Of a stretch of 40,597 bases of DNA, positions 8,757 through 15,746 are shown piece after piece. The notes below the pieces were generated by a model. That model saw only the letters and a program-made list of their open reading frames with translations. It made no database searches and was not told the DNA's origin. Each line of letters starts with the position of its first letter. The first letter of the stretch is position 1. Made by a program: the position numbers and the translations under genes. Source of the stretch: Alphaproteobacteria bacterium (GTDB taxonomy: Bacteria > Pseudomonadota > Alphaproteobacteria > Caulobacterales > Caulobacteraceae); contig JANYET010000002.1 of the NCBI GenBank assembly GCA_025359785.1, positions 1-40,597 of the forward strand, in the 5' to 3' direction.

Positions 8757-9383
8757 CTCGCGGGCGACGCCCAAAATCGTGTTCTTGCCGGTGCCGGCGT
8801 AGCCGACAACCAGTGCAAGAACGCCGGACCCGGTGATATGCTCCAACGCGTCGCGCTGTGACCCCCCTAGAGTTAGGGCGCGACCCTCGCCGGCGGGCGT
8901 CTCCAACACGGTCGCCGGCGAGGCCTTGTGCTCTGCTCGGCCCGCCAGACGCTCGGCCTACCGCTCCAGCCGCTGTTCGACCCCCAGAATCTCGCGGGTT
9001 GTGAACCGCTCGCGGCCGGCGCCGTCCTTGCCGAGCGCGACCAGCTGGGGCGAGGTTTTCACCGCGCTCAGGGCCTGGACGAACTGATCGGCGTCGTCGG
9101 TGTGCCGGTGAACGAACCGCGCCAAGTCGTGGTCCGTGGACGTGCTCTGCTGCCGAGTGATGGCATCCAGCGCGACGTTCGGCTCGGCGATGATCTTCTC
9201 GCCGTTGCGCCTGGCGATGTCCCGGTGATCGACCGCCCGCTCGACGTCCTCGCCACGGTCCAGGCGCCGCGCGCCGGCCGGGCCGATCTTGTGCTGCGGC
9301 TCCAGGTCGATCCCCTGCGCCTCCAGGGTCCGGTGATCGATCCGCGCATTGATGTCGAGTTCGGCCAGGCGGGTGTTCACTTC
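8757..9383 (-). pseudogene. traA: TraA-type relaxase/helicase pseudogene (internal fragment)
   Basis: The minus-strand frame shows the middle of a Ti-type TraA relaxase (MobQ nickase fused to a RecD-like helicase). From 9383 it reads EVNTRLAELDINARIDHRTL, then LEAQGIDLEPQHKIGP, ARRNGEKIIAEPNVALDAIT and LVALGKDGAGRERFTTREI. A TAG at 8960-8958 interrupts the frame. The same frame then continues through AERLAGRAEHKA to the helicase Walker A VVGYAGTGKNT and stops making sense at about 8757. The N-terminal catalytic Tyr/His nickase part and most of the helicase are gone. It is clearly a relic of the same kind of conjugative element as traG-trbB at the window start. Confidence 0.85.
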
Positions 9384-9468
9384 AGATCTCGGACGGCGGC
9401 GCCAAAGTGACGCTTGGCGCATTAGCTAGTCGAAGCGGTCCCATGAGCGGCTCGCCAAGGAGATTTCC

Positions 9469-9684
9469 ATGTCCAAGAAGATCATCGGCATCATCATTGC
9501 GACCACGTTTTCGGTTGTCGCGCAGGCAGCGCTCGCGCAGGGTCATATTGCAGGCGGCGCGGTCGGCGCAGTGGTGGCTCCGAAGCACCATCGTGTTGCC
9601 GGGGCCGTCATCGGCGGCGCCGTGGGTCATCACATGGCGAAGACCAAGGCGAAGAAGCAGGCTGCCGCCGCTCCGAAGCAATAG
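9469..9684 (+). CDS. Small exported glycine-zipper-like protein
   Basis: This 71-residue protein has a signal peptide (MSKKIIGIIIATTFSVVAQAALA|QG). Two Gly/Ala-rich hydrophobic runs follow (GGAVGAVVAP and VAGAVIGGAVGHH) separated by KHHR. The tail is Lys/Ala-rich (KTKAKKQAAAAPKQ). The glycine spacing resembles small outer-membrane or periplasmic glycine-zipper proteins. An excellent ribosome site (AAGGAGATTTCC) precedes the ATG, and a strong terminator lies 117 bases after the stop, so this looks like a complete single-gene transcription unit. Function is unknown. Confidence 0.82.
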   Translation: MSKKIIGIIIATTFSVVAQAALAQGHIAGGAVGAVVAPKHHRVAGAVIGGAVGHHMAKTKAKKQAAAAPKQ

Positions 9685-9800
9685 GCGAGGCTGGCGCGGT
9701 TCATCTGCGGTTCAGCCCCGTGCCCGCAGGTTTGCAATACCAAGTCGTCGCGTTCTCCCGTCCCTGGAAGTAGCGGCCTGCGGGATGGAATAAAACTTCG

Positions 9801-9830
9801 ACGGCGCGTCACTTCGGTGGCGCGCCGTTT
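9801..9830 (+). terminator. Rho-independent terminator with UUCG tetraloop
   Basis: A 12-bp stem (arms ACGGCGCGTCAC and GTGGCGCGCCGT, fully paired) closes on the loop TTCG and is followed by TTTCC. The stem is very GC-rich and the cUUCGg loop is exceptionally stable. It lies 117 bases after the stop of the small glycine-zipper gene and most likely ends that transcript. The T run is short. Confidence 0.8.
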
Positions 9831-9931
9831 CCAGTTATAGCGCCCAGTGGGCGGCGCCACGATCCGACGGCAGCGTTCGAGGACAACGCGCGCGACATCG
9901 GGCCGCCTTTGGCGTCAATGCTTTCCCCGCA

Positions 9932-10012
9932 ATCTAGCGTCACCCGGAGCCGTCGTAGCGCCAGTCGCAGGCGCGATTTCACCGTCCCAAGGGGAAGGTT
10001 ATCTGTACCTCG
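9932..10012 (-). pseudogene. ECF sigma factor region 4 scrap
   Basis: On the minus strand, 27 codons read RGTDN, then LPLGTVKSRLRLALRRLR, then VTLD. LPLGTVKSRLRLA..RLR is the DNA-binding recognition helix typical of region 4.2 in ECF sigma factors of the SigK/EcfG-like groups. Nothing upstream on that strand supplies region 2 or the start, and the frame runs on without meaning. It overlaps the neighbourhood of the PEP-CTERM scrap on the other strand. I regard it as the decayed end of a lost sigma-factor gene. Confidence 0.62.
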
Positions 10013-10021
10013 GTCGCACAG

Positions 10022-10171
10022 AATTGCGGTGGCGGATTTACTTTAAAAGGGGGCGGCGGCGCGGGCGGCGTTTCTGAGCCAGCCAGTTGGGCCATGATGC
10101 TGGTTGGCTTTGGCGGCCTCGGCTTCGCGCTTCGCCGCCGCAGGGCGTTGCAGGAGACCGCCGCAGGCTGA
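10022..10171 (+). pseudogene. Orphan PEPxxWA-CTERM tail
   Basis: The plus-strand frame ends with SEPASWAMMLVGFGGLGFAL, then RRRRALQETAAG and stop. This is a complete C-terminal exosortase-type sorting signal (PEP-like motif, hydrophobic helix, Arg cluster) preceded by a Gly-rich linker. No start codon, signal peptide or protein body lies in frame upstream. It is therefore the 3' end of a deleted PEP-CTERM gene, or a sorting cassette left by recombination. The intact PEP-CTERM gene at 7778-8548 has a different body and tail, so this is not simply a local duplicate. Confidence 0.72.
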
Positions 10172-10225
10172 GGCTCCGCGGGTCTCCCTGTGAACCGCGA
10201 ACGCCCCGCTCTACCGTGAGCCCGC

Positions 10226-10369
10226 ATGTCCTCGCCCGATTGCATCGAGTTTACTTTCTTCAAGAATGGCCCTTGCGCGTCGCGCCCGACACCGGGCTCG
10301 ACCGTGAAGCCAGCAAGCAGAACTCCGGAATATCCGATCAGGGCAGTCAGGCGACGTCGGCCAGATTAG
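10226..10369 (+). CDS. Possible small hypothetical protein
   Basis: A 47-codon frame begins ATG at 10226 and reads MSSPDCIEFTFFKNGPCASR, then PTPGSTVKPASRTPEYP. The N-terminal part looks protein-like, but the Arg-rich end does not. The ribosome site is weak. It sits in a decayed stretch between a PEP-CTERM scrap and a DUF6118-like fragment, so it may itself be a remnant. No function can be given. Confidence 0.28.
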   Translation: MSSPDCIEFTFFKNGPCASRPTPGSTVKPASRTPEYPIRAVRRRRPD

Positions 10370-10397
10370 TCTCAAGGGCAGTGGCGCCCGTACTTTT

Positions 10398-10682
10398 TCA
10401 GTGGCCGAGGGGCCGAGGCCCCTTCATCTGATCTTTGCGAAGCGGCCATCCCTGCGGGCTGGCGTCTTGCATGAGCCGCGCTCCGGCGTCCCAGCGATCC
10501 TGGCCTAAGGTGGCGGCGGCCATCCGCTCGGGGACCCGCCAGCTCGCCGGCAGCGCCCGCGCAATCGGTCCCGCCAGGCCCGCGTACAAGACAACGCCGG
10601 CGATGAGGCCGCCAGCGACCGCATAGAGCAACGCCCTTCGCTGCGCGTCCAGCGCACGCAATTCGCCCGCGAACCGTCGCAC
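10398..10682 (-). pseudogene. Fragment resembling DUF6118 proteins
   Basis: The minus-strand frame encodes 94 residues with one membrane helix (ALLYAVAGGLIAGVVLYAGL) followed by GPIARALPASWRVPERM and DRWDAGARLMQ. This pattern recalls DUF6118-family proteins that travel with conjugation genes in Caulobacterales; the assignment is from memory. In those proteins a longer N-terminal region precedes the helix and more sequence follows, so this copy is truncated on both sides. The end (RKDQMKGPRPLGH) looks like read-through into unrelated DNA. With traG-trbB and the traA relic it adds to the evidence for a dismantled element. Confidence 0.5.
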
Positions 10683-10735
10683 CTCTCCGGAAGCCTGGCC
10701 GATCAGTCTCCTTTGAAATTTGGGTTGCTAGAGGG

Positions 10736-10993
10736 TCAGATCGCCCGGCGGCGGAAGACCAGGTGGTAGATCAATAGGACCACGACCGAGCCAATGAAGG
10801 CCACGAAAATGCTGTAGAGGTTGATGCCGGTCGCGCCGGCATGGCCGAACTGGTTGAACAGGAAACCGCCGACGATCGCGCCGACGACGCCCAGCACATT
10901 GTCCAGGACCAGTCCTTCGCCGGTCTTGTTGACGACTTTGCTGGCAAGGAAACCAGCGATCAGGCCCACGACGAGCCGTGCGAGAATTGACAT
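10736..10993 (-). CDS. GlsB/YeaQ/YmgE family stress-response membrane protein
   Basis: This 85-residue inner-membrane protein has three hydrophobic helices: a Gly-rich first segment (MSILARLVVGLIAGFLASKV), a middle GVVGAIVGGFLFNQFG and a last IFVAFIGSVVVLLIYHLVF ending in Arg residues. This matches the transglycosylase-associated/GlsB family, small proteins often induced by osmotic, acid or stationary-phase stress. The start at 10993 is preceded by GGAGAG six bases away, so longer frames from 11125 are not needed. It is divergent from the HicB-like gene; the 124 bases between them should hold promoters for both. Confidence 0.9.
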   Translation of the reverse strand: MSILARLVVGLIAGFLASKVVNKTGEGLVLDNVLGVVGAIVGGFLFNQFGHAGATGINLYSIFVAFIGSVVVLLIYHLVFRRRAI

Positions 10994-11064
10994 AGGGAAC
11001 TCTCCAGCCGCCCTGCGCGGCGACGATGAAAAGCGCGTCCTGACAAAGCGTCCCGCGGCGCCGC

Positions 11065-11112
11065 TTGTTGTTGCGCAAAAATACACAATATAGGGCCCTC
11101 GTCGTATCGAGG
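11065..11112 (+). promoter_or_regulatory. Candidate promoter and palindrome before the HicB-like gene
   Basis: TTGTTG at 11065-11070 and TATAGG at 11089-11094 are 18 bases apart, a plausible sigma-70-type promoter. Just downstream, CCTCG (11097-11101) and CGAGG (11108-11112) form a perfect inverted repeat that ends five bases before the ATG at 11118. Antitoxins with ribbon-helix-helix domains commonly repress their own promoters at such palindromes. This reading is inference from position. Confidence 0.4.
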
Positions 11113-11117
11113 ACCCC

Positions 11118-11750
11118 ATGAACACGCTCCATTTCGTCGCCCTGGTTCGCGGCTCTCAGGCGGCCGACTACACGGCGACCTTCCCGGATTTGCCTGACTG
11201 CACTGTAGACGGTCCTGATGTGGCGGCGCTGGTGAAATCCGCGCGCGACGCGGCCCTGGCGCATCTGCAAGCGCTCGCCGACGCCGGCGAAGCGTGGCCG
11301 ACAGCCACCCCGCTTGAGCAGCTGGCGGTGGAGCCGGGGGTGATCGCCATCCTCGTCGACGTCGCGATCGACGACCCCTTTATTCGGATCAACATCTCGT
11401 TGGGCGAGCGCCTGGTGCAGCGGCTTGACGCGGCGGCCGAGGCGCGAGGCATGACCCGGTCAGGGTTCATCGCGCAGTCTGTGCGCATGAGCCTGGGCGA
11501 ACAGCTGCGCAACGATTTCGAGGGTGCGGGCCGCAAGCTGCAGGACGACTTCACGGCGCTCGCGCGCAAGATCAACGACGCCATCGGGCCCAACTCAACT
11601 TTCGAGAAACGGATGGCCGACCTGGATGACCGCGTCTACGACGGCGTCCGCCGGGCGGCCGACAGCGTGTCCGCGGCCATGACTCGCCGCCGCGAGGCGA
11701 CGAAACCCGCCGCGGACGCACCGCCGCGCGATGCCGAAGCCGCCGGCTAG
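11118..11750 (+). CDS. HicB-like antitoxin family protein (orphan)
   Basis: Residues 1-75 form a HicB-like partial RNase-H fold (YTATFPDLPDCTVDGPDVAA..ARDALAHLQALADAG). Residues 93-130 form a ribbon-helix-helix DNA-binding segment (RINISLGERLVQRLDAAAEA followed by RGMTRSGFIAQSVRMSL). An 80-residue charged C-terminal extension makes it longer than typical antitoxins of about 135 residues. No HicA toxin (a protein of about 60 residues with a dsRBD-like fold and catalytic His) is visible on either side. It may be a solitary regulator, or may neutralise a toxin elsewhere. It is followed by a DUF4112 gene. Confidence 0.8.
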   Translation: MNTLHFVALVRGSQAADYTATFPDLPDCTVDGPDVAALVKSARDAALAHLQALADAGEAWPTATPLEQLAVEPGVIAILVDVAIDDPFIRINISLGERLVQRLDAAAEARGMTRSGFIAQSVRMSLGEQLRNDFEGAGRKLQDDFTALARKINDAIGPNSTFEKRMADLDDRVYDGVRRAADSVSAAMTRRREATKPAADAPPRDAEAAG

Positions 11751-11808
11751 CCGCCCCGATCTCTCCGATGCCTCGCCGGCGTGGGCCGGCCTAAACTGGA
11801 AATCCGCC

Positions 11809-12237
11809 ATGACGAAATCCGCCGCTGAACTTCAATCGATCCGCGACAGCGTGGCCCTGGTTGGCCGTCTGTCAGACGGCCTCGTCCGCTTCGGCCCATT
11901 CAACCTTGGCCTCGATGGAGTCTTGGCCTGGATACCGGGTCTCGGCGACGTCTACAGCACGCTCGCGGGCGGCTTCATCGTTGTCCAGGGCGTACGCGGA
12001 GGGGTGCCTGGAGCAGTGCTTGGTGGCGCCGCGATGCTGATCGGCTGCCGCACCATCGTCGGCGCCGTGCCGATCGCCGGGTCGGCCTTCGCGGACTTCT
12101 TCACGGCGCACAAGTGGGCGGCCGCCATGATCGTCCGGGCTATCGACGCCCAGCTCGGGCTGACGACACAGACGGTTCAACCCGTGACCAGGGCTCCCGT
12201 TCGGCAGGGCCCGGCCGGCGGCGTGGCGCAGGCCTGA
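11809..12237 (+). CDS. DUF4112 domain membrane protein
   Basis: This 142-residue protein has the DUF4112 core: GPFNLGLDGVLAWIPGLGD (the family's LDGL..PGLGD motif), a hydrophobic Gly-rich middle (LAGGFIVVQGVRGG, VLGGAAMLIG) and VGAVPIAGSAFADFF. DUF4112 proteins are small membrane proteins of unknown function, widespread in proteobacteria and often near stress genes. ATG 11809 fits the domain start. An in-frame ATG at 11731 would add 26 low-complexity residues and overlap the HicB-like gene by 20 bases. Confidence 0.82.
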   Translation: MTKSAAELQSIRDSVALVGRLSDGLVRFGPFNLGLDGVLAWIPGLGDVYSTLAGGFIVVQGVRGGVPGAVLGGAAMLIGCRTIVGAVPIAGSAFADFFTAHKWAAAMIVRAIDAQLGLTTQTVQPVTRAPVRQGPAGGVAQA

Positions 12238-12294
12238 ACAGCGTCAGGGTTTGGCGTTGCTAAATTGCCCGCTGGGTTCGGCACATCGCGCGGC

Positions 12295-12444
12295 ATGTCT
12301 GGCCGCCGTCCTGACCGCGCTTAGGCCCTGCGCACCCGCCAGCAATGGTGGCGCCGGCATGGGGCCTTCGTGCGCCGCATGATCGCAGGCGCCGTCTTGG
12401 CGTTGGTTCTAGTATGGGGCTTGCATGCCTTTCGCGTCATTTAG
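12295..12444 (+). pseudogene. Possible nonsense-interrupted single-helix micro-protein
   Basis: In the 274-base gap after the DUF4112 gene, the frame from ATG 12295 reads MSGRRPDRA, then TAG at 12322-12324. The same frame continues ALRTRQQWWRRHGAFVRR and MIAGAVLALVLVWGLHAF before a stop at 12442-12444. The Trp/Arg stretch next to a clean transmembrane helix looks protein-like. A shorter product could start at ATG 12379. There is no good ribosome site. This is a weak call, listed because nothing else explains the interval. Confidence 0.25.
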
Positions 12445-12511
12445 ATCCGCCACTGCAGCGCCTATATCTGCGAGATGAAGGACGCGATATCTCCGCTCGG
12501 CGTACCGCGCC

Positions 12512-13261
12512 ATGACCTCGCCGGCCGCTAGAATTCGCGTCATCGACTTGGAGACCGCCGGCGGCGGCCCGAACGATGTCTGCGAGATCGGTTGGCAAGA
12601 CCTGGAACATGACGCGAGGGGCGCATGGGGTATCAGCGATGGGCGTGGCGCCCTCTTCGTCAATCCAGGTCGCCCGATCTCGTTCGACACGATGGCTATC
12701 CATCACATCCGGGACGCCGACGTCGCCAATGCGCCCTTTTGGAAGCTTGTTGCTTCGGACGTCCTGCGTCCGGCGGGCGGCGTCTTAGCGCTCGCCGCGC
12801 ACAGAGCGAGCTTCGAGCAACGGTTCTGCACGCCGAGGTTCACGGGCGGCGCGAAGTGGGTATGCACGTGGAAGTGCGCGCTTCGCCTTTGGCCGCACCT
12901 TCCGAGGTTCTCGAACCAGATGCTGCGCTATCAGCGCAATCCTGAGGGCCTTGCGCACGAGCTTGGCCTGCCGGCCCACCGGGCGCTGCCGGACGCCTAC
13001 GTCACCGCACATCACCTGCGGGATATGTTGAACGAGACGTCCCTCGACCAGCTGCTGGCCTGGACTCGGGAGCCGGGTCTACTCCCCCGGGTCCCGGCGG
13101 GCGCGCATCGTGGTAAGCCTTGGAAGGACTTGACCACGGACGTCCTGCGAACGCTCCTGGTGGAGCGAGCCTTGATGTACGCTTCAGCGCCGAGAGCGAG
13201 TTGCGCCGGCGCGGCGAAGAGGGCGAAACCCAGCCCTCAAAGGCGGCCCAACTCCGGCTGA
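12512..13261 (+). CDS. DEDDh 3'-5' exonuclease family protein, probable 3' frameshift
   Basis: The N-terminal 175 residues have the DnaQ-like exonuclease motifs. Exo I is RVIDLETAGGG (D12, E14), followed by a region with AIHHIRDADV. Exo III is AHRALPDAYVTAHHL, with the HxxxxD pair expected for the DEDDh type. The protein would remove nucleotides from 3' ends; its true substrate is unknown. After about residue 217 (LRTLLVER) the encoded tail becomes Ala/Arg-rich and unlike the family. In another frame the same DNA reads LDVRFSAESELRRRGEEGET and ends at a TGA close by, which looks like the genuine C-terminus. A one- or two-base indel near 13165 is likely, so the gene may be recently damaged. 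Confidence 0.75.
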   Translation: MTSPAARIRVIDLETAGGGPNDVCEIGWQDLEHDARGAWGISDGRGALFVNPGRPISFDTMAIHHIRDADVANAPFWKLVASDVLRPAGGVLALAAHRASFEQRFCTPRFTGGAKWVCTWKCALRLWPHLPRFSNQMLRYQRNPEGLAHELGLPAHRALPDAYVTAHHLRDMLNETSLDQLLAWTREPGLLPRVPAGAHRGKPWKDLTTDVLRTLLVERALMYASAPRASCAGAAKRAKPSPQRRPNSG

Positions 13262-13409
13262 TCTGAGCGGGTGCACTTGTGGACCGCGAGGGCCAACCTC
13301 TCGAAGCCTACGCCGACCATTAGAGCATCCTCAACAAGACAACTCTGGCGGTGGACCTATTTAGTTGGTGGCCCCGAGGCGCAAAAGGTTCAGCCGGGAA
13401 AGGGAGTTC

Positions 13410-13607
13410 ATGCCGGTCTATCAGTTCTACCCTCTGCCCAGCCGCGACGAGATCCGGATCAAGGTCGTCCTGTTCAGCGATGCGGCGGCAGGCCGTACTG
13501 CGCTCGGCGCTCAGTTCCCGCAGGGGTGCGATGTTTGGCAAAGCACACGCTACGTCGGCCGTTTCCATCGCCGCGCCGAACGTTCAAGCGACACCGAAGG
13601 ATCCTGA
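13410..13607 (+). CDS. Small hypothetical protein
   Basis: This 65-residue protein begins MPVYQFYPLPSRDEIRIKVV and contains GCDVWQSTRYVGRFHR. It resembles a class of short alphaproteobacterial proteins that begin with a Y-x-F/Y-Y strand and end with an E/D-V-W-x-x-x-R-x-V-G-R motif. Function is unknown. The ATG is preceded by AAAGGGAG at a proper distance, which is why I start here rather than at 13365. It lies alone between an exonuclease gene and a transposase scrap. The last ten residues are low complexity. Confidence 0.6.
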   Translation: MPVYQFYPLPSRDEIRIKVVLFSDAAAGRTALGAQFPQGCDVWQSTRYVGRFHRRAERSSDTEGS

Positions 13608-13757
13608 CAAGTCGGTGCTGGTCAGCGGAGTCGGTAAAGCTCGCTCATCGCGAGGAAAGCTCTGGGCTCACCTCCCATGTGTTCGAGGGAATTGATGAAC
13701 CGCACCTCGTCGGCGCAGCTATGGCCCAGGGCCAAGGCGTCGTTTCGAGGTCGAACA

Positions 13758-13865
13758 CCTGATCGGGCGCCCCCTTCCGACCCCGCCCCGCGCTGGACCG
13801 CCGCCAAGGCGGGACCGGCGTTCTTCGCCTACTTGACCAACTACCTGATCGATCTCGATCACGCG
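13758..13865 (+). mobile_element. IS1182-family transposase fragment
   Basis: The plus-strand frame reads PDRAPPSDPAPRWTAAKAGP, then AFFAYLTNYLIDLDHA. In IS1182-type transposases a very similar stretch (SDPAARWTAA..G.AFFAY.TNYLIDVD) lies just before the catalytic IVDVEAT segment. Here the DVEAT motif is absent and the frame ends at 13928 in unrelated sequence. No other transposase part, inverted repeat or target duplication was found. The flanking bases 13608-13757 and 13866-14041 hold nothing else I can support. Confidence 0.65.
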
Positions 13866-14041
13866 TCTGAGCGGGAACTCTCCGCCGTCTCGCGTCTTAA
13901 GCTTAGCCACAGGGCAGGGGGCGGCTGAGGCGCGCGCGGCAGTTCGTATTTGAAGGCTGTGGAGGCCTAGATCTCGGACTGATCGAGAAACACATCTGAA
14001 CTCGGCGCGCTCGCTGGCGCGTCTTCCCAGGAGGGACCGAC

Positions 14042-14494
14042 ATGGAAAAGATGTTCGCCAAGTTCGCCACCGCCACGGCGCGCATGACCGGCAGTCCGCA
14101 AGCCTTTCTGTTTTGCGTTGCCTCGGTGCTCATCTGGGCCGCCACGGGCCCGATATTCCACTTTTCTGAGACTTGGCAGTTGGTGATCAACACCGGCACC
14201 ACCATCGTCACCTTCCTGATGGTGTTCCTGATCCAGAACACGCAGAACCGCGACGGCTTCGCCATCCAGACCAAACTCGATGAACTGATCCGGGCATCCG
14301 ACGCCGAGGACGAGTTCATGGGTATCGAAAAGCTGACTGATCGCGAGCTAGATGCTCTGCATTCCAAGTGCCAGAAAATGGCGACCAATTCCCACCGGCT
14401 GCTCGAAAAGGCCGACGCCGAGAAGAGGTCGCGCTCCGCCGCCACCGGGAAGGTCAAGGCGAAGCCGGTCGCGCCGCGGCGGCGTGGCGCGTGA
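14042..14494 (+). CDS. Low-affinity iron permease family protein
   Basis: This 150-residue membrane protein has two hydrophobic helices (QAFLFCVASVLIWAATGPIF and NTGTTIVTFLMVFLIQNTQN). They are followed by the family signature NRDGFAIQTKLDELIRASDA and a basic C-terminal tail (KVKAKPVAPRRRGA). The combination of 'TF.MVFLIQN.QNRD...I..KLDELI' is characteristic of the bacterial low-affinity iron permease family. Iron transport has been assigned mainly by relation to yeast Fet4 and is not proven for bacterial members. It begins an operon: its TGA overlaps the GTG of the porin gene by four bases, and a DUF1003 gene follows. A good ribosome site (AGGAGGGACCGAC) precedes the ATG. Confidence 0.9.
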   Translation: MEKMFAKFATATARMTGSPQAFLFCVASVLIWAATGPIFHFSETWQLVINTGTTIVTFLMVFLIQNTQNRDGFAIQTKLDELIRASDAEDEFMGIEKLTDRELDALHSKCQKMATNSHRLLEKADAEKRSRSAATGKVKAKPVAPRRRGA

Positions 14495-15735
14495 GGCCAC
14501 CGGTCCCAACGGCGGTCCGGCGCCTTCTACTGCTCGCCGCGCTCGGCGTGGCGCCTGCAGCGGGAGCCGCCACCGCCCCACCCACGGATCCGGATTTGAC
14601 CTTCGCGGCCCGCGAAACCTTCGAAAGCTGGCGCAACGTCTCCGGCGGCATGAGGGTCGGCGACACCACTCTCAATAAGCTGCAAATTTCTGGGACTTGG
14701 ACCGCCAATGCCTGGAGCAATCCTGGATTTCGGCTCCACGCCCAGGTCTTCCGCACCAACGGGGAGCGGCTCACATCGCGGGTGGGCGATCTGCAAACGG
14801 TCAGCAATATCGAGGCGTTGAGTACGGACCGCCTATTCGAGGCTTGGGCCGAACAGAGCTTCGGCAAACCCACCCAGGGCGGTGTCGCGGTCCGGGTCGG
14901 GCTCATCGACCTCAACAGCGACTTCGACTCGATTGAACCCGCCGCCCTGTTCATCGATTCCTCCCACGGTATCGCGCCCGATCTATCGAAGAGCGGCCGC
15001 AACGGGCCGTCGATTTTCCCGGTCAGCTCGGCTGCGGTGCGGCTGACTTGGACGCCCACGGAGGACTGGACCGTGCGCGGCGGTGTGTTCGATGGCGTTC
15101 CGGGCGATCCGCAGCATCCCAAGGCCTTCGCCGCGGTCCGCCTGAGCTCCGAGGACGGCGCTCTCGGCATCGCCGAGGTGGATCATAAGCTGGGAAAGGA
15201 CGCCCAGGTGAGCCTGGGGGCTTGGCGCTACACGACCGCCTCTGCCACTCTGGATGGCGCCATCCGCAGCCACGATAGCGGGGTCTTCGGCTATGTGGAG
15301 GGGCCCGTCCCACGTCTCGAAGGCTGGAGCGGCTGGGTGCGCGCGGGGTGGGGGAACCGCGACGTGCAGGTGGTGTCCGGATACGTCGGTGGCGGGGTGG
15401 TGCGCAAAGGCCTGGTCGCCGGACGGTCCGATGACCGCCTTGGGTTCGCGGTCAGCCGCGCCGCCATCGCGCCCGCGGCTCAGCGTCTACAGGGCCTTCG
15501 GGCCGCCGAGACCACCTGGGAGGCCACCTACCAGGTGAAGGTCGCAGACTGGATCGCGGTCCAGCCGGACGTGCAGTATCTTGTCCACCCCTCTGGCCGC
15601 GCCGGTTTGCCTAACGTTCTGGTCGTGGGCCTGCGGGTGGTGCTGACCGCGGGCTATCCGAAGAAGGCGCCGGCGACCGAGCAGGCCGACCCCACCGTGC
15701 CCCCAGACAATCCCGCCGAAGCACCGCCGACCTAG
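14491..15735 (+). CDS. Carbohydrate porin, OprB family
   Basis: The 414-residue precursor starts with GTG 14491 inside the stop of the upstream gene (GTGA overlap). The N-terminus is a signal peptide (RRLLLLAALGVAPAAGAA). The mature part has OprB-type features: a GDTTLNKLQISGTW strand, SNIEALSTDRLFEAWAEQSF, the LFIDSSHGIAPDLSKSGRNG loop, FPVSSAAVRLTWTP and GGVFDGVPGD. OprB porins are outer-membrane beta-barrels for sugars or other small solutes. The C-terminus runs into a Pro/Ala-rich tail after LVVGLRVVLTAGY instead of ending in an aromatic residue. Co-transcription with iron permease-like and DUF1003 genes suggests an envelope-stress role, which is inference. Confidence 0.88.
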   Translation: MRPPVPTAVRRLLLLAALGVAPAAGAATAPPTDPDLTFAARETFESWRNVSGGMRVGDTTLNKLQISGTWTANAWSNPGFRLHAQVFRTNGERLTSRVGDLQTVSNIEALSTDRLFEAWAEQSFGKPTQGGVAVRVGLIDLNSDFDSIEPAALFIDSSHGIAPDLSKSGRNGPSIFPVSSAAVRLTWTPTEDWTVRGGVFDGVPGDPQHPKAFAAVRLSSEDGALGIAEVDHKLGKDAQVSLGAWRYTTASATLDGAIRSHDSGVFGYVEGPVPRLEGWSGWVRAGWGNRDVQVVSGYVGGGVVRKGLVAGRSDDRLGFAVSRAAIAPAAQRLQGLRAAETTWEATYQVKVADWIAVQPDVQYLVHPSGRAGLPNVLVVGLRVVLTAGYPKKAPATEQADPTVPPDNPAEAPPT

Positions 15736-15746
15736 AGGCCGCCTGC

